Below are positions 33,646 through 45,083 of a stretch of DNA of 64,000 nt, piece after piece. Source of the stretch: Cryptomeria japonica (Eukaryota; Streptophyta; Pinopsida; Cupressales; Cupressaceae); NCBI RefSeq assembly GCF_030272615.1, contig NC_081414.1:659320292-659384291 (forward strand), written 5' to 3'. The first letter of the stretch is position 1. Each line of letters opens with the position of its first letter. The translations under genes and the position numbers were made by a program. The notes under the pieces were generated by a model. That model saw only the letters and a program-made list of their open reading frames with translations. It made no database searches and had not been told where the DNA came from.

Positions 33646-34713
33646 AATATTGTAAGATTGTCACCTTACAATAAAGATCACATATACAAGTGTTCATCAT
33701 TGAGAGATCGTCACCTCCCAATAATGTTCACAAGGGCCCATCAAGCACTGAACCAATGAAGTCATGGAGTCACACACATGACGATAATCATGAACCATAT
33801 CAGATTACACATCAAACATCTTAGAGAATACATTAGTACTATTGAAAACAAATCAATGTTACTAAGACTCAATCTTAGCTAGGGCTACATTTTCTACCAT
33901 ACCAAGCTTACCTCAAAAGTATGCAAACTTTATTCTAGAGAGAGGCTTGGTGAGGGTATCTGTAGTTTGTTCATCTGTACTATATCTCAATTGAATAACA
34001 TACCTTTCCGCTTGATATCCACATGCCTTGACCTTTCATGAAATACAAGGTTGGAGTCTGCATCACTCTTGGTGTATTCCAAGCTCACCAAGTCTCCATC
34101 TATCCAGGAACCTCATGACCTAGGAGTCAGTGTAAAGGCTTTCCAACCTATATATATGAGACTCCATCTCATGAAGCATAGTCTTCTGATTGATCACTAG
34201 AGAAATTAACTTGACATAGTCCACTCCCTCTGAATCAATATGATCAAGATCCTCGGATATCAATCGAAGCATATTCTCTTAGCTACTCCCTCTGTCACGG
34301 AAGCATCCCCTGCTCACATGGTCCTAATCATGGAAGATATCTTGCTTCAGGAGACTCTCATCATCTGGTATGATTTTCATATAGTCGAAAGTGCTAGATC
34401 CACAACCACCATGGATCTACTGTCATAAGATTGAGCCCTAGGTAGGAATATGACCATCCTGAGATTTAGAACAAAATCTCCTTGCAGTATGCTCCCTCTC
34501 ACTGGGAAAGCCTTCTTGTCTCAACTTGCTTTGTAACCCTAGATGCTATCATCATCTGCACAAATGCCTCCATGGCTTTCACAAGTAAACTGTTGCACTT
34601 CTACAGGTAAATATTTGTTTTATAAAAAGATGAAAATGCGAAATCTCAGAATCTCCACTAAAGTCCTTTGTATATTCCTCTTGAATTTCAATCTCTTCAT
34701 CACAAATAGAACT

Positions 34714-35583
34714 TCAAAACTCTATAACCTCTTCCAAGTCAGAATATGAATCCAGCTGAATTCTTTTGCGGAAGAGTGTCACTAACATCTGCAATGGAAG
34801 CTTGAGGCATAGTCCTAGTTGGACATTGCATTGCATAGTGCCCATATTTGTCACATCTAAAACATTGGATTTCTGAAATATCCTTCTTTTGAATGTAGGA
34901 GCACCATTGGATTCCTCAGCTTTCTTCCTTTTGAAATATCCTTTTTGCCCTTTCATCTTTGAGGAGTGCAAGGCAAGAACATGAATATCTTCATTTATGG
35001 CTTTGGCCAATGCCTCTTATCACCAATCTAGACTCTTCTTGAATGCAATCAGTTTTAGACGATCAAACTTAGGAAGTCTAGATCGTGCACTTATCCCTTG
35101 AATGAATGATTCCCAAGAAGAAGGGAGTCCATTGAGGGCTAACATGGTTAACTCTTTACTTTCAATTGTGTGACCAATGGTGGAGAGCTGGTCTCTCAGT
35201 TCTGTTATCCTCATGAAGTATGAGGTGATAGATTCGCCCTTGATCATTTTTACATGATGGAGTTGTTGCTTTAGGGCAAGAGCTTGGCTTGTGTTGTTTA
35301 TCTCATACATGTTCTCTAATGATTTGAACATGTCATAGGCAGTCTCCATCTTGGAGATAATTGGCACGATATGATCTTTCACCGAGTCAACTAACATCTT
35401 CATGGCTTTATTGTTCTTTCTCATCCATTGAAGCTTTTTATTTTCTTCTTCTGATTCCGGTATAGCTTTCTTTATGAATTCATCTAATTCGTTTTCTCTT
35501 AAGGCAAGCATGATCCTAAACTTCCAAGATACAAAGTTGGAAGCTCCTTCAAGTCGACCCTCAAATCTAACACCGTTCACCAT
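34714..35583 (-). pseudogene. Copia gag with CCHC zinc finger
   Basis: From ATG at 35583 the frame runs 187 codons. It begins with VRFEGRLEGASNFVSWKFRI and contains the UBN2/gag-polypeptide signature, with SLENMYEINNTSQALALKQQLHHVKMIKGESITSYFMRITELRDQL and LTMLALNGLP.SWESFIQGI split by short variable bits. It ends near 35020 in a stop; in a shifted frame the zinc finger C-x2-C-x4-H-x4-C is encoded at 34823-34864 and is intact. This protein would package the element RNA; here it is broken by at least one frameshift. Confidence 0.85.
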
Positions 35584-35672
35584 TTTGATGTATAGAAGGG
35601 AGTTGTAGAATTTTAGGATGTAAAGGGGATAGACTTGCCTATATAAATCTGATCTGATCTTTTTCCTATGCT

Positions 35673-35684
35673 GGCTCTGATACC
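35673..35684 (-). other. Primer binding site (initiator tRNA-Met type)
   Basis: On the minus strand TGGTATCAGAGC directly follows the 5' LTR. It is the standard plant retrotransposon site complementary to the 3' end of initiator methionine tRNA. Confidence 0.92.
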
Positions 35685-36492
35685 ATGTTAAATTTTTGAT
35701 CAGATTTATATATATATGGTATTTTAAATTTTTATTGTCACTTTAGATTTAATCCAATATTATATTTCTATATGTTTCAATTTACAGAATTTTTATTACT
35801 GATATTTTGATTAATCTCTGATTTTGAATTATTCACAGTTATATCTATACGTATATTTCAGCATTTACTTTAATGCTGATCACACTATATATATCTGCAG
35901 AATATCGATTGCTCTTGTAATAATATCAATCAATGATATTGACAGCACTTATATTGATCTTCACCTTCGTATATCAACTGCACCTTATCGTATTGACTGT
36001 TGTCTCTATATACCACCCAATGTGATAGTGCCGATATATCTATGCTTTTGTGGACCGCATAGAGTCACGACTCTATGTGGAACCGACATAGCTCCACATA
36101 GAGTCGTGACTCCTATGTGGAGCCATGTCAATCAATAGCGATCAATAGTAAGTGACGTTTAACCACAATTTGCAATCGGTATAATTAGTTAGCCGATAAC
36201 ATGTAATGATAACAATATTAATCATAGCACATACGGATTGATATATATAAATGCAATCGGTTGTATGTATATTTAGTAATATAAAGCTATTACTAATTAT
36301 ACATAGGATCGATAGCATGTATGATTCGATAGTTATATAGATGATTAAATCGATCATCATACAGTATAGTGATCTATGATCAGAATGCAAGGATAGAAGA
36401 GAAAGATTAAACATGCAAATGTCTAAGGCCATAAGGCCAGTTAGACATTTGAAAGGTTAGGGTCATCTGATCGTTGCTACCTAACTTCAACA
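35685..36492 (-). repeat. 5' LTR of the copia element
   Basis: 808 bp. It carries a perfect 20-bp inverted repeat (36062-36081 and 36093-36112, stem GAGTCACGACTCTATGTGGA, 11-bp loop). The equivalent place in the other LTR has several mismatches. Confidence 0.9.
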
Positions 36493-36497
36493 AAAAG

Positions 36498-37827
36498 GTG
36501 CCTCTATATTACGTGCTTGGCTTGTTTTCCCACATATATGACATGGTTCCCATTTTCTTTGCACTTATAAGTTATAACACAAGTTTTTCCTTTTAAGGTC
36601 ATTTAAGCAGCAGATATGTCCACGCTCCCATGTATCTTTGCACTTGAAAGACAATCTTTTTTCTTGGTTCTCTTCTTGTTTACAAACATGTCCACACTCC
36701 CATTTTATCTTGTATTCGAAGCATAAACTTTTCCTTCAAAAATTTTCTTGGTCTTGTTAAGAAAGAAATGTTGTTTTTCACTCGTCCTTTCCATATAAAT
36801 GTTTATCTTTTAATGCTACATTTTTAGAGTAACCTTCTTCCTTTGTTTTGGTGGTATCGAGTTGTAGGGCTTTTAGGATTGCCTCATGGAGGGTGGTAGG
36901 ATCAAAGGCACTTGCTAGACCCCAAATAGATTCTGATAGCCTCTCAATAAATAGATATGTGAGTCTCTTTTTCGGTTGTTTTGGGGACCGTGACAGAGAG
37001 CTTTTGGAATTCTATCATATAGTCCTCCACAGTCCCTTCTTGCCTTAATTGGGTTAATTCTTTGAAATGCCTCTGCGGATGCTTTCAATCAAATCTTTTG
37101 ATGAGTTTGCTGGTGAACCCATCATAAGACGTTATGTTTTGATGGCATTGTGTAACCAAACCATGGTGGCACCAGTCGTGAGCAACCCCTTCTAAATGTA
37201 GGATGGCAAATCTGATGGCATCTTCTTCCATCATGGGGCTAAGAGATAGGCCTGTATCTAATTTTTGAATCCATGAGTGAGCAGTGACCATTCTCGACCC
37301 ATCAAAATTTGGAATAGTTATTTTGTCTACTTTATGATGTAAGATTTTGTTAGGTTGACTTGTTACCCTTCTAGGGTTAATTCTTGATCTTGCCTTAAAT
37401 GGAATGTTTCTCCTAGTTTTCGGGTCCAGTCTTCAATATGATTTGGCAAGCTTCTCTAAGTTATGATTTGGTTCATTAATTTCTTCTTCCTCTCTAGTTG
37501 GCCCTTCTCTAGGTATAAAGGGGGGTCTAGCTGACCTTAGTGGGATTTTATTATTTTCAAAATGATTAGAGTTGTCATCCCTTCCATTGGTTTGGTTGAG
37601 TTGTTATTGTTGTTCATATTTTGGATGGCTTGGAGAAGTGGTTGTGTTATTCTCTCATTTTGCTCTGTGATAGCTTGAGTTGTTTGTTTGTTGTGTTCCA
37701 CGAAGGCCCTCAATTCGTATCCCATTTGTTTGCTCGTTGTATTGTTTTGAGTGAAGTTATTGGTGGATACAAGTTTCTTCTTTTCCCTCTCGAAGGCTCT
37801 TTGAACTCTTTGGCTACGTTGCATCAA
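36498..37827 (-). pseudogene. Gypsy gag remnant with zinc-finger region
   Basis: Minus strand. The N-terminal coiled part with an Asn repeat (37827-37537) is followed, after gaps, by the core around EEDAIRFAILHLEGVAHDWCHHGL and ITSYDGFTSKLIKRFD (37291-37085), typical of Ty3/gypsy gag. Nearer the copia insertion, about 36750-36500, Cys/His-rich words such as FKCKDTWERGHIC indicate two zinc knuckles of the CK..W..GH.C type. Stops and frameshifts throughout. Confidence 0.75.
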
Positions 37828-37860
37828 CTAGCTTTCGGCCTTCAGGCTGGCAGGAATGAA

Positions 37861-37872
37861 GCTCTGATACCA
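37861..37872 (-). other. Primer binding site of the gypsy element
   Basis: TGGTATCAGAGC on the minus strand, two bases from an LTR end that reads GGGGGCATTGCA on that strand. Same tRNA as the copia element. Confidence 0.85.
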
Positions 37873-37874
37873 AT

Positions 37875-38405
37875 TGCAATGCCCCCTTTTGGGAGGATCC
37901 TGTATCTTGCCCTAAAATCACAAATTCAATTGAAAAGGAAATGTAGTACAATTATCAACATAAATCTTGGTTTAGGTCCTGCAACCATGTTAGATAAAAT
38001 TTGAAATATAATTCGTAAGACCAATTATTTCTATTTAGGGTGAGGGATCCAATCAGCAATATACGCATATACATAGCAATAATCATGTTATTTAATATAA
38101 TAAATCATGCAATAACCATCCAATGTTCCACTTCCCATAATTAATTACATTTAGGGTTTGGAGTGGAAATCCACAAAGGGGTGCCTAGTTAATGTTCAGC
38201 CCCTTGGCGCACAATTGGTAGGAACATCCATCATGATGATCCATCCCTTGTGGTGGCCTACTTAATTTGAGGGAACCCGGGGCGCAGAGGAAGACTATTC
38301 AGCCCATTTAAGGCCAAGAGTGCACAACACCTAACCAAGACAACTTGCCCCTTGGCCTACAAGCGGCAAGAACATCCACCTTGATGATTCCATCTCTTGG
38401 GGTGG
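37875..38405 (-). repeat. 5' LTR of the gypsy element, left part
   Basis: Begins TGCAATGCCCCC on the + strand next to the primer binding site. It contains a direct repeat of about 145 bp (AACATCCATCATGATGATCC near 38224, AACATCCACCTTGATGATTCC near 38371). Element B interrupts the second copy: the sequence goes on at 43401 with the part expected from the first copy (ACTGAATTCGGGGGAAC against ACTTAATTTGAGGGAAC). Confidence 0.75.
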
Positions 38406-38689
38406 TGTTGTGATGTTTTCACACATTGGCCCATTGCAAATGGGGACCCCCATTCTTTGCTTTTTAGGGTAGATGTTTTGCGTAGTTTCCTAGTTTTAGC
38501 CTTTGCTTATGAGAGGGTGTCATGTCAAAATGCAAAAGGCTGTTCAAAAATTGTTAAAATGATCCTAAGTGTCAGGTTGCCTTAGAGTTTTGATTTATTC
38601 TAGCTAAGCATTGAATTTCAATTTTGCCATAAAATGTTAGCGTAAAATGATAAAGTGTTGCAAATCGATGTTATTTTGTGCTAGTGTGT

Positions 38690-40985
38690 CAAAAGTCCAT
38701 ATGGGAATCGTTTTTCCACTCCTAGGAGGTTAAGTTAAGTCGGCATGCACAAAACCCTGATGGATTCTGGTTTCCCACCCCTCAAATCTTGCTAGTGTGT
38801 TAAAAGTCCCAATGGAAATAGAATTTCCACTGAGTGAAATGATAAAATTTGATAAGTTTGGGCTTTTACAGCGTGTAAATCATCATAGTCCCAATGGAAG
38901 ACGTTTTTCTCCCATGAAATTAAGGGAAATCCTGACGGGAGACGTTTTTCCACTGAGTTTTTAAGGCATGAGTGGACTTTGTCTCGATGGAAATAGAATT
39001 TGCACTGAGTTTTAAGTGTTTGTTGGGAAATTCTCGATGCGTTTGGATTCTCCACTACAGCTGTGCCGATGGGCTACGTTTTTCCACCAGGGGTAAAGTG
39101 ACTAAGTTAAGTGCTATGATTTGTCTAGATGAGGTTCGAATCTCCACCAGAGGAAGAAAATGAGCGAGACGAAGTTAAGTGTGGATAAGATTATGTTGTC
39201 CCGATGAGCTGCATTTTTCCACTGGGAAGAATTGACGAGTTTTAATGAAATTTTATTGTTCAGATGGAGTTCGAATTTCCCTTGGAAGGCATTTGGTGAA
39301 GTTGACAAGTTTTAATGAGATTTTTGAGTCCAGATGAAGGATGTTTTTCCATTGGGGAGTATTTTTACGCGAGATGATCAAACTTATGTGTCCAGATGGC
39401 CATCAATTTTTCCCTTGGAGTGGAGTTTGAAGTGAAAATGAATTAAATGACAACAATAACTTGTCTAGATGAGGGTCGATTTTCCCCCCAAGGCTAAAAT
39501 GTGCAAGTTGGGCAAATTTTAATGAGGATTATTGGTCCCAACGGGGATCAATTTTCCATAGGTGGCTGGAAGATTGAATTTAAGTGGAATTTTAAAGACA
39601 AATGTGTCCCAATGAAGACCGATTCTCCCCTACCACATATATTTAATGATCAAGCAAACGAAAATGTGCCAAGTGTTGAATCCCAATGCATGTCAATTTT
39701 CCCTTGTGGCTGGTAAAGGCAAATTTTAATCCCACGTTGGTTGTGGTGACTTTTCATGGTAAAACCATGAATAAAAACACAGTCCAGCCCCTTATATTTT
39801 ATTATAAAGTGATTCAAGGCGCTGAGGGAGCTGATTTGAAGTTCGCCATTGCTGGAGTAAGGGGCGATTTTATCTAAGGTATCATTTGCCTCATGGTTGA
39901 AGGTTGCTGAGCTGAAAGGAGAGGCACCATGGCTGATTGAAGACTGAAATAACATTTCCAGCCATCATTTATTTGCAAACTTTATTCCCAGCTCTCATTC
40001 TTGTGCCAAGACGTGGTCATTCCTAGCCATCCAAGACCAAAGTCGCATCAAAACACCAAGGGCGCCATCATTGGAGGGGATTGTGAGCATTATAGGGGAG
40101 TGACATTGCTAGTCCAGGTCTGAAACATCATCTCCCGCTATCATTCTCAGACTAAAGACATTGTGCCCAGCCATTATCTAAGCCAAAACATGTTCATTTT
40201 CAGTCAATTGAGGACGAATTGCAGTGCATGTTGGTGTGGCACCATGATTGACATTCTTCCCAGCCATTGAAGTTAAGTTGCAGGGGTATTTTCAGACAAC
40301 CATCAGACCTGGAACATCATAAAGACTCTGAAATTATTCATTTCCAGACCTTGGAGTGTGTATTCAAACTTGGTGCTCAGAAAAGCAAATCTGAGATAAC
40401 TTTCCAGCACTTAAATCAACCATTTTCAGGGGTGTCCTCAGACTTTATACTTAGAAATCAGACCTGAGATTGCATCGAACACGTCATTTTCTGAGTTTAC
40501 AAGGGTGTCTTCAGATTTATTTATTGCAATCAGACTTATCCTAAGTCTGAAAATCAGGCTTTCTGAGAACAAATTTTCCAGATTTTGATCAAATCCTTTG
40601 TATTTTCCAGAATTATGTTACGTAGTTCCAATTTTCTGATTGAAATCAGAACCAAAGTTAATTCTGGGAAATTAACAATCAACTTACCCATCAGAAATAA
40701 GGAAAAAGTAAGGAACATTGAAGTGTCCTGATGAGGTTAGAACTTCCACTCCATCAAATGATGATCAAACCAACACAAAATTTTCAAGGACAATGAGTCC
40801 CCTTGGGGGTCAGATTTCCACTCGAGGGCAAAATTACAAAGGAAGGGACAAATCAAGTCAAATGAAGATCAATAACAAAGTAGTCCCTACAGGTATCAAA
40901 TTTCCACCGAGTGGAGGAATGGACAAAGATAATGCAGATGTTTTAGGAACTGATCTGTCCTTGTGATGATCGATTTTCCACCAAG
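38690..40985 (+). repeat. Degenerate array with GTCC..ATG...TTTCCACT motif
   Basis: A block of about 25-30 bp of the type GTCCCAATGGAAATAGAATTTCCACT (written here in parts: GTCCCAATGG, 5-8 variable bases, TTTCCACT) occurs 17 times between 38692 and 39710, about 35-85 bp apart, and four more times at 40723-40985. In several copies, as at 38805, the centre is an imperfect palindrome (TGGAAAT...ATTTCCA). The part 39740-40700 lacks it. It sits where element A carries its own, different array. Confidence 0.75.
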
Positions 40986-42298
40986 GTTGAAATAAAGTTT
41001 ATCCTATTGGTGTTTGATTCAATGTTTGTTTGTTTTGCAGGTCTGCTACAAGGAAGGGACTCAAGATGATCAAGGCTTGAGGTGAAAGAGGAAGCAACTT
41101 GCAGGGAATACTAGGGGCTCAACACTTCAAGGCAACACGTGATGAAGGACCAGCTCCAAGATGACAAGCATATTGCAAGGACAACATCACAAATGCGAAT
41201 GAGGAAGATCAACATTTTGGAGATTGGAAGAGGATTTCCAAGGGCAAGGATGTGGACTAGATCAAACATGAAGAAGACTTCACCTTGATGGCGAACAAAT
41301 GAAGGAAAACAAGTTTAGGGCATGAGCACAAAGCATTTCACATCAAGAAATCAGGAACTACATCAAGGAATTTCAATATCAAAGAGTGCCAAGGAAGGAA
41401 ATATTTCAAGATTGGGAAAATTTTCCAATCACGAGGATGGGATTGTTCGAGGTAAAAGGACAAGTTAATCAAATCTACAAGGCAAGTTGAGGTGGCATAC
41501 TAGTCCCCATTCGTTCAATCAAAGGGTACCAAGTCAACATTCATTCAAGGAGGGAATAGGTGACACATGACGCTACATTAAATATTATTTATTTTACCTA
41601 CCCTCTCTCATTGGCCAATGTAATGATGGTTGTAACAAACCCTAATTAGGGTTTGTATCTTTCGATCTTGGCCATTGGTTGTGAATCAATCTAAGCCATT
41701 CATTATAATGAGACCTCTATATAAGACTCAACTCTCTCATTTGTAGAGGTTAATAGTTAGCAGTAGAAGAGTAGAAGATGGTTAGTAGTTAAATCATTAG
41801 AAGTTAGAGTAGAGTAGAGTAGGAGAAGAAGAAATTGTTGCTAAGGCTTGCAAATGAATAATACTTTTTTCATTAAAGATATGGTGAAATGCGTTGTTAA
41901 ACAAGTTGCGTGGTTTCCAATTCTCATTTGCTTTTATGTTGATTAGATTAATGAAAGGAATTATGAATGATTAATGATGAATTTGTTTATCCATACCACT
42001 AGCTTTTTGCTGATTGTAAGTTTGCCTTGTGTGGTCAATTGGAATTAGAATTGAGCTTAACTTCAATTATTGCTTTTCCATTTGTATGCATTGTCTTGAT
42101 GGTAGTAATTTGAACATCCATAAATTTACCTTAGAAGATTGCACTAGCTTTGTGGAGTTGTTCGTTGATGGCGAAGCAGAGCTTAGTTGAGTTTTACCCA
42201 ATCGTTCATTGTCCCTTACATTCCTAGGAGTAGATTAGTCTCTCTAAACCCTTCCCCTTGTCTTTTTTTTTTTTCCGAGTTAGTTTAGGAGAGAAAGC

Positions 42299-43150
42299 TG
42301 TTGAGTTTTCTTACAATACTAGGAACACAAGAAGATGACCATGCACAGTAACCATAGGGTGTGCTCGATTAACCACGAGCAATGATTCACGTTATTGTTG
42401 CCGTCCCAACCATGGACGATATACTGTTATCGTCTACCCCTAGCACGCAAATTATATCTCCAATATATATATATATATATATATATATCCAATATGAATA
42501 GTGCATACAACACGATAGTGCTATAGATAATATCGGGTCTTTACAAATCCGCAGTGCAAAGGCCGACACCACTGTAGCTTCCTTGTCCGCAACATGCATC
42601 CGCCATATTCACAAATCCGTATGCTGCAGTATCACTGAACAAGCCCATGTTCATTGAGTAGTTGTCGGAGAAGGTGAAAACCTGAGTAGAAGATAATATC
42701 CACGATGCTGAAGATAATATTGATATGCTTATGTGTCTTGTTGTAGTGAAGACCCGATCTGCATGTATGTCTTCTGATCTGTGTATATATCGCTCTGCCC
42801 TTCTTATTCGAGAATCTTTTCACATCAATCGATTGTGTATCAAATGCAAGAGGAAAGGATCCTCCTTATACCCGACATGAAGACTCTCCATGAAAAGTCG
42901 GCTTCTTCCAAGATCATCGTGTTTCCTCCAAAGCATCATGGCCCTTCATCAAGGGTGACGGATGGGTTAAGCAAGAGGCACGACTCATCCAAAGGTGGCG
43001 GGGAAGAACACTAACCACATTTTGTTAACCGCTTAACAAATATTAATGTATAAGACGCCACATCAAAATGTCTATGGCCGACAAGCCAAATAGACATTTA
43101 GATTGCATGGGTCGATGTGAAGGAGTTCAACCACAGCTACAACATTAACA
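42299..43150 (-). mobile_element. Solo copia-type LTR nested in element B, target duplication AAAGC
   Basis: 852 bp from TGTTGAGTTT to ACATTAACA, flanked by AAAGC (42294-42298 and 43151-43155). Near its right end it shares a block with the copia LTRs at 33000 and 36430 (ATGTCTAAGGCC... and ...GACATTT), so it belongs to a related family. It contains an (AT) microsatellite at about 42462-42488. Confidence 0.85.
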
Positions 43151-43400
43151 AAAGCATTACAAGATTGCAATATTAGACGATCAAGTTCCAGCAAAATTTA
43201 TTCAATGTAAGGCCCCTTGTGATTCTAGCATCATCACATCAACTATTAAGCTTATCCACGAGTCAAGACTTGACATTTCGGAACCTTGGAGTCTTCCAAT
43301 TGATCACATAGTTTAGCATTTGGGAAGATTTTGTTCAAGAGAGGATAAGATACCTTGGTATTTTATTCTGTGTTCGATTGTGCATAAAAACACATCAACA

Positions 43401-45083
43401 AGTGGCTTACTGAATTCGGGGGAACTCATGTCTATCACCTCTCCCTAACATGTTTCCTTCCATTCCTGTATGATTGCTTATGGGGATAAATTAAGAAGCT
43501 TAAGAAGTTTATTAGCATCCAGTAAGAGCTAATTAAAGAGCATAGATGTATATGATAACATTAATCCACATTGCATATACTAAGCATGCATAACAAATAT
43601 ATACTCATGCATACCACAAATGAACAAGAATGCTATTGCCTGCAAGAAATAGTAATTTCTGATCTGATCTATGTGCCCGATTGCTGAATTTCAGGAACTG
43701 ATCTACTCTTTATGAGTGCCGATGCTAATTGAATTGGTTTCCTTGATGCCTTCCTCCATTGTGATCTTATGCCTTTATAGCTTCATGTCTCTTGAAGAGA
43801 GACAACTTATGGAAGGTGCTGTCCTAAGGGATGGTCACAACCTTTCTTAACAATGCCTCTTTATAACCCAAACCAATCGTTGCTTTAAGTGTCTTAATCG
43901 CTGTTAGTTATTGATTGCTGTTAGCATAATAACAGTGTTGTTTCCTTTATATTAATCATCGCTCTTTCAAAAATAGAATTGCTGTCTAATATATTGTTGC
44001 TTCTATTAATCACTGTCCTCCAAGTGATTACTTACGCTCATTGCCATCCTTATTCAGTTGCTGTCTGATTGCTCATTCTTCTTGTAATCTTCGGCATAGT
44101 ATAGAATATCATGAAGTCTTAGAAATAAGATGTTTTTCTTGGGCATTGATATTGTCCTTATGGCGGGGGCATGACAAAGATATGCTTGCTACATCAACTT
44201 CTAACTTGAGGAACCTAGCATCCAGAGGTTCTGCATCTCTTCCCATGCTTAAATGTCTTTTAGAAAAGTCAACAACTCCTCAGCCATTGACTAAATCAGT
44301 CCCAACTTTCCACAAATAAACAACTGATCATGAGGAACAAGAGAAAGTAAGAGAAAGAAAGAGATGAGGATTACCCTGGAGAAACCTGCATCTTTGGAGA
44401 AAACTCTTGCAAGAGCGAGGTCTGATGGCCTCTTTGTCCACCATCTCCAATCCAATTACAATCTTAGGCTTCTTGGGAGTTCAAGAAACAAGAACTTTCA
44501 GTGTTTAATTCCAAAGATCAATTTCTAACTCTTACGTTTCCCTCTTTGTTTTGCTACAGCTTACTTAGCTGTCAATATGACTGAATTCTTCAACCAATAG
44601 ATCTCTTGGACACTTGTGATTGTATCTCCCCACTGCTTGTTTCCCAATTACAGTGATTGTGATTATTGATGCTTTTACTAGGCTGCACAGAAGTTGCAGG
44701 GATGCAAGTTAGAGGAAAAACAAAGAATTTGGAATGCTACTGGCTGTTTCTGTGCCACGGGATGACACTGCTGCTTTCATCATAGTAGTGGTTACGAAAC
44801 TGCCGCTTCTTGGAACCAGTGGTTGGATGTTTGCTCCCAGACAGAAATGGTGGTTTCTTACAGAAGCCAAAAGCATCTCTTATTCTTCCCCAATACACTC
44901 GCTTCCTTCATCAAAATTGACACACAGGTCTAATAAGCTAATAACACAAGAAAATCAAACATAGATGGAGAGAGAAGATTGCTGTACATTTAGAAATTAT
45001 ATCAGATGATGAAATTAGTGATTACGTTTGATTCAGAGAGATGGACAACCAATTGTCAATTAAGGATTAGCCACAAGGCTAAA
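43401..45083 (-). repeat. Rest of the gypsy LTR and adjoining sequence
   Basis: Continues the gypsy LTR after element B. A minus-strand GCTATAAAGGC (about 43775) may be its TATA box, with U3 to the right. I could not place the right end or a target duplication, so some of the 44300-45083 stretch may be intron sequence. 44945-45071 is a diverged direct copy of 47722-47871 (see that entry). Confidence 0.4.

Larger units (their letters stand above)
32243..36492 (-). mobile_element. Internally deleted Ty1/copia element with both LTRs, target duplication AAAAG
   Basis: 4.25 kb. LTRs at 32243-33051 and 35685-36492 begin TG and end CA; both flanks carry AAAAG (32238-32242 and 36493-36497). On the minus strand the order is 5' LTR, primer binding site, gag, a CCHC zinc finger, a short RNase H C-terminal remnant (about 34110-33870, with HVDIKRK and LSRIKFAYF), a tandem array and a polypurine tract. 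Protease, integrase and most of reverse transcriptase are missing. It inserted into the gag-protease part of the older gypsy element. The LTRs differ by clearly more changes than those of the 1790-13272 element, so this insertion looks older. Confidence 0.9.
38406..43400 (+). mobile_element. Giant LTR-like element B (probable solo LTR) in the gypsy LTR
   Basis: 4995 bp including a nested 852-bp LTR plus its duplication, so about 4.14 kb on its own. It runs from TGTTGTGATG to ACATCAACA and is flanked by GGTGG (38401-38405) and AGTGG (43401-43405), a duplication with one change. A promoter-like block (AACAAACCCTAATTAGGG at 41635, TCTATATAAGACTCAA at about 41715) matches the one in element A. 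A large U3-like part, without frames, holds the motif array described separately. No second LTR is present, so the best reading is a solo LTR of unusual length; a non-autonomous element without long terminal repeats is the alternative. Confidence 0.7.
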
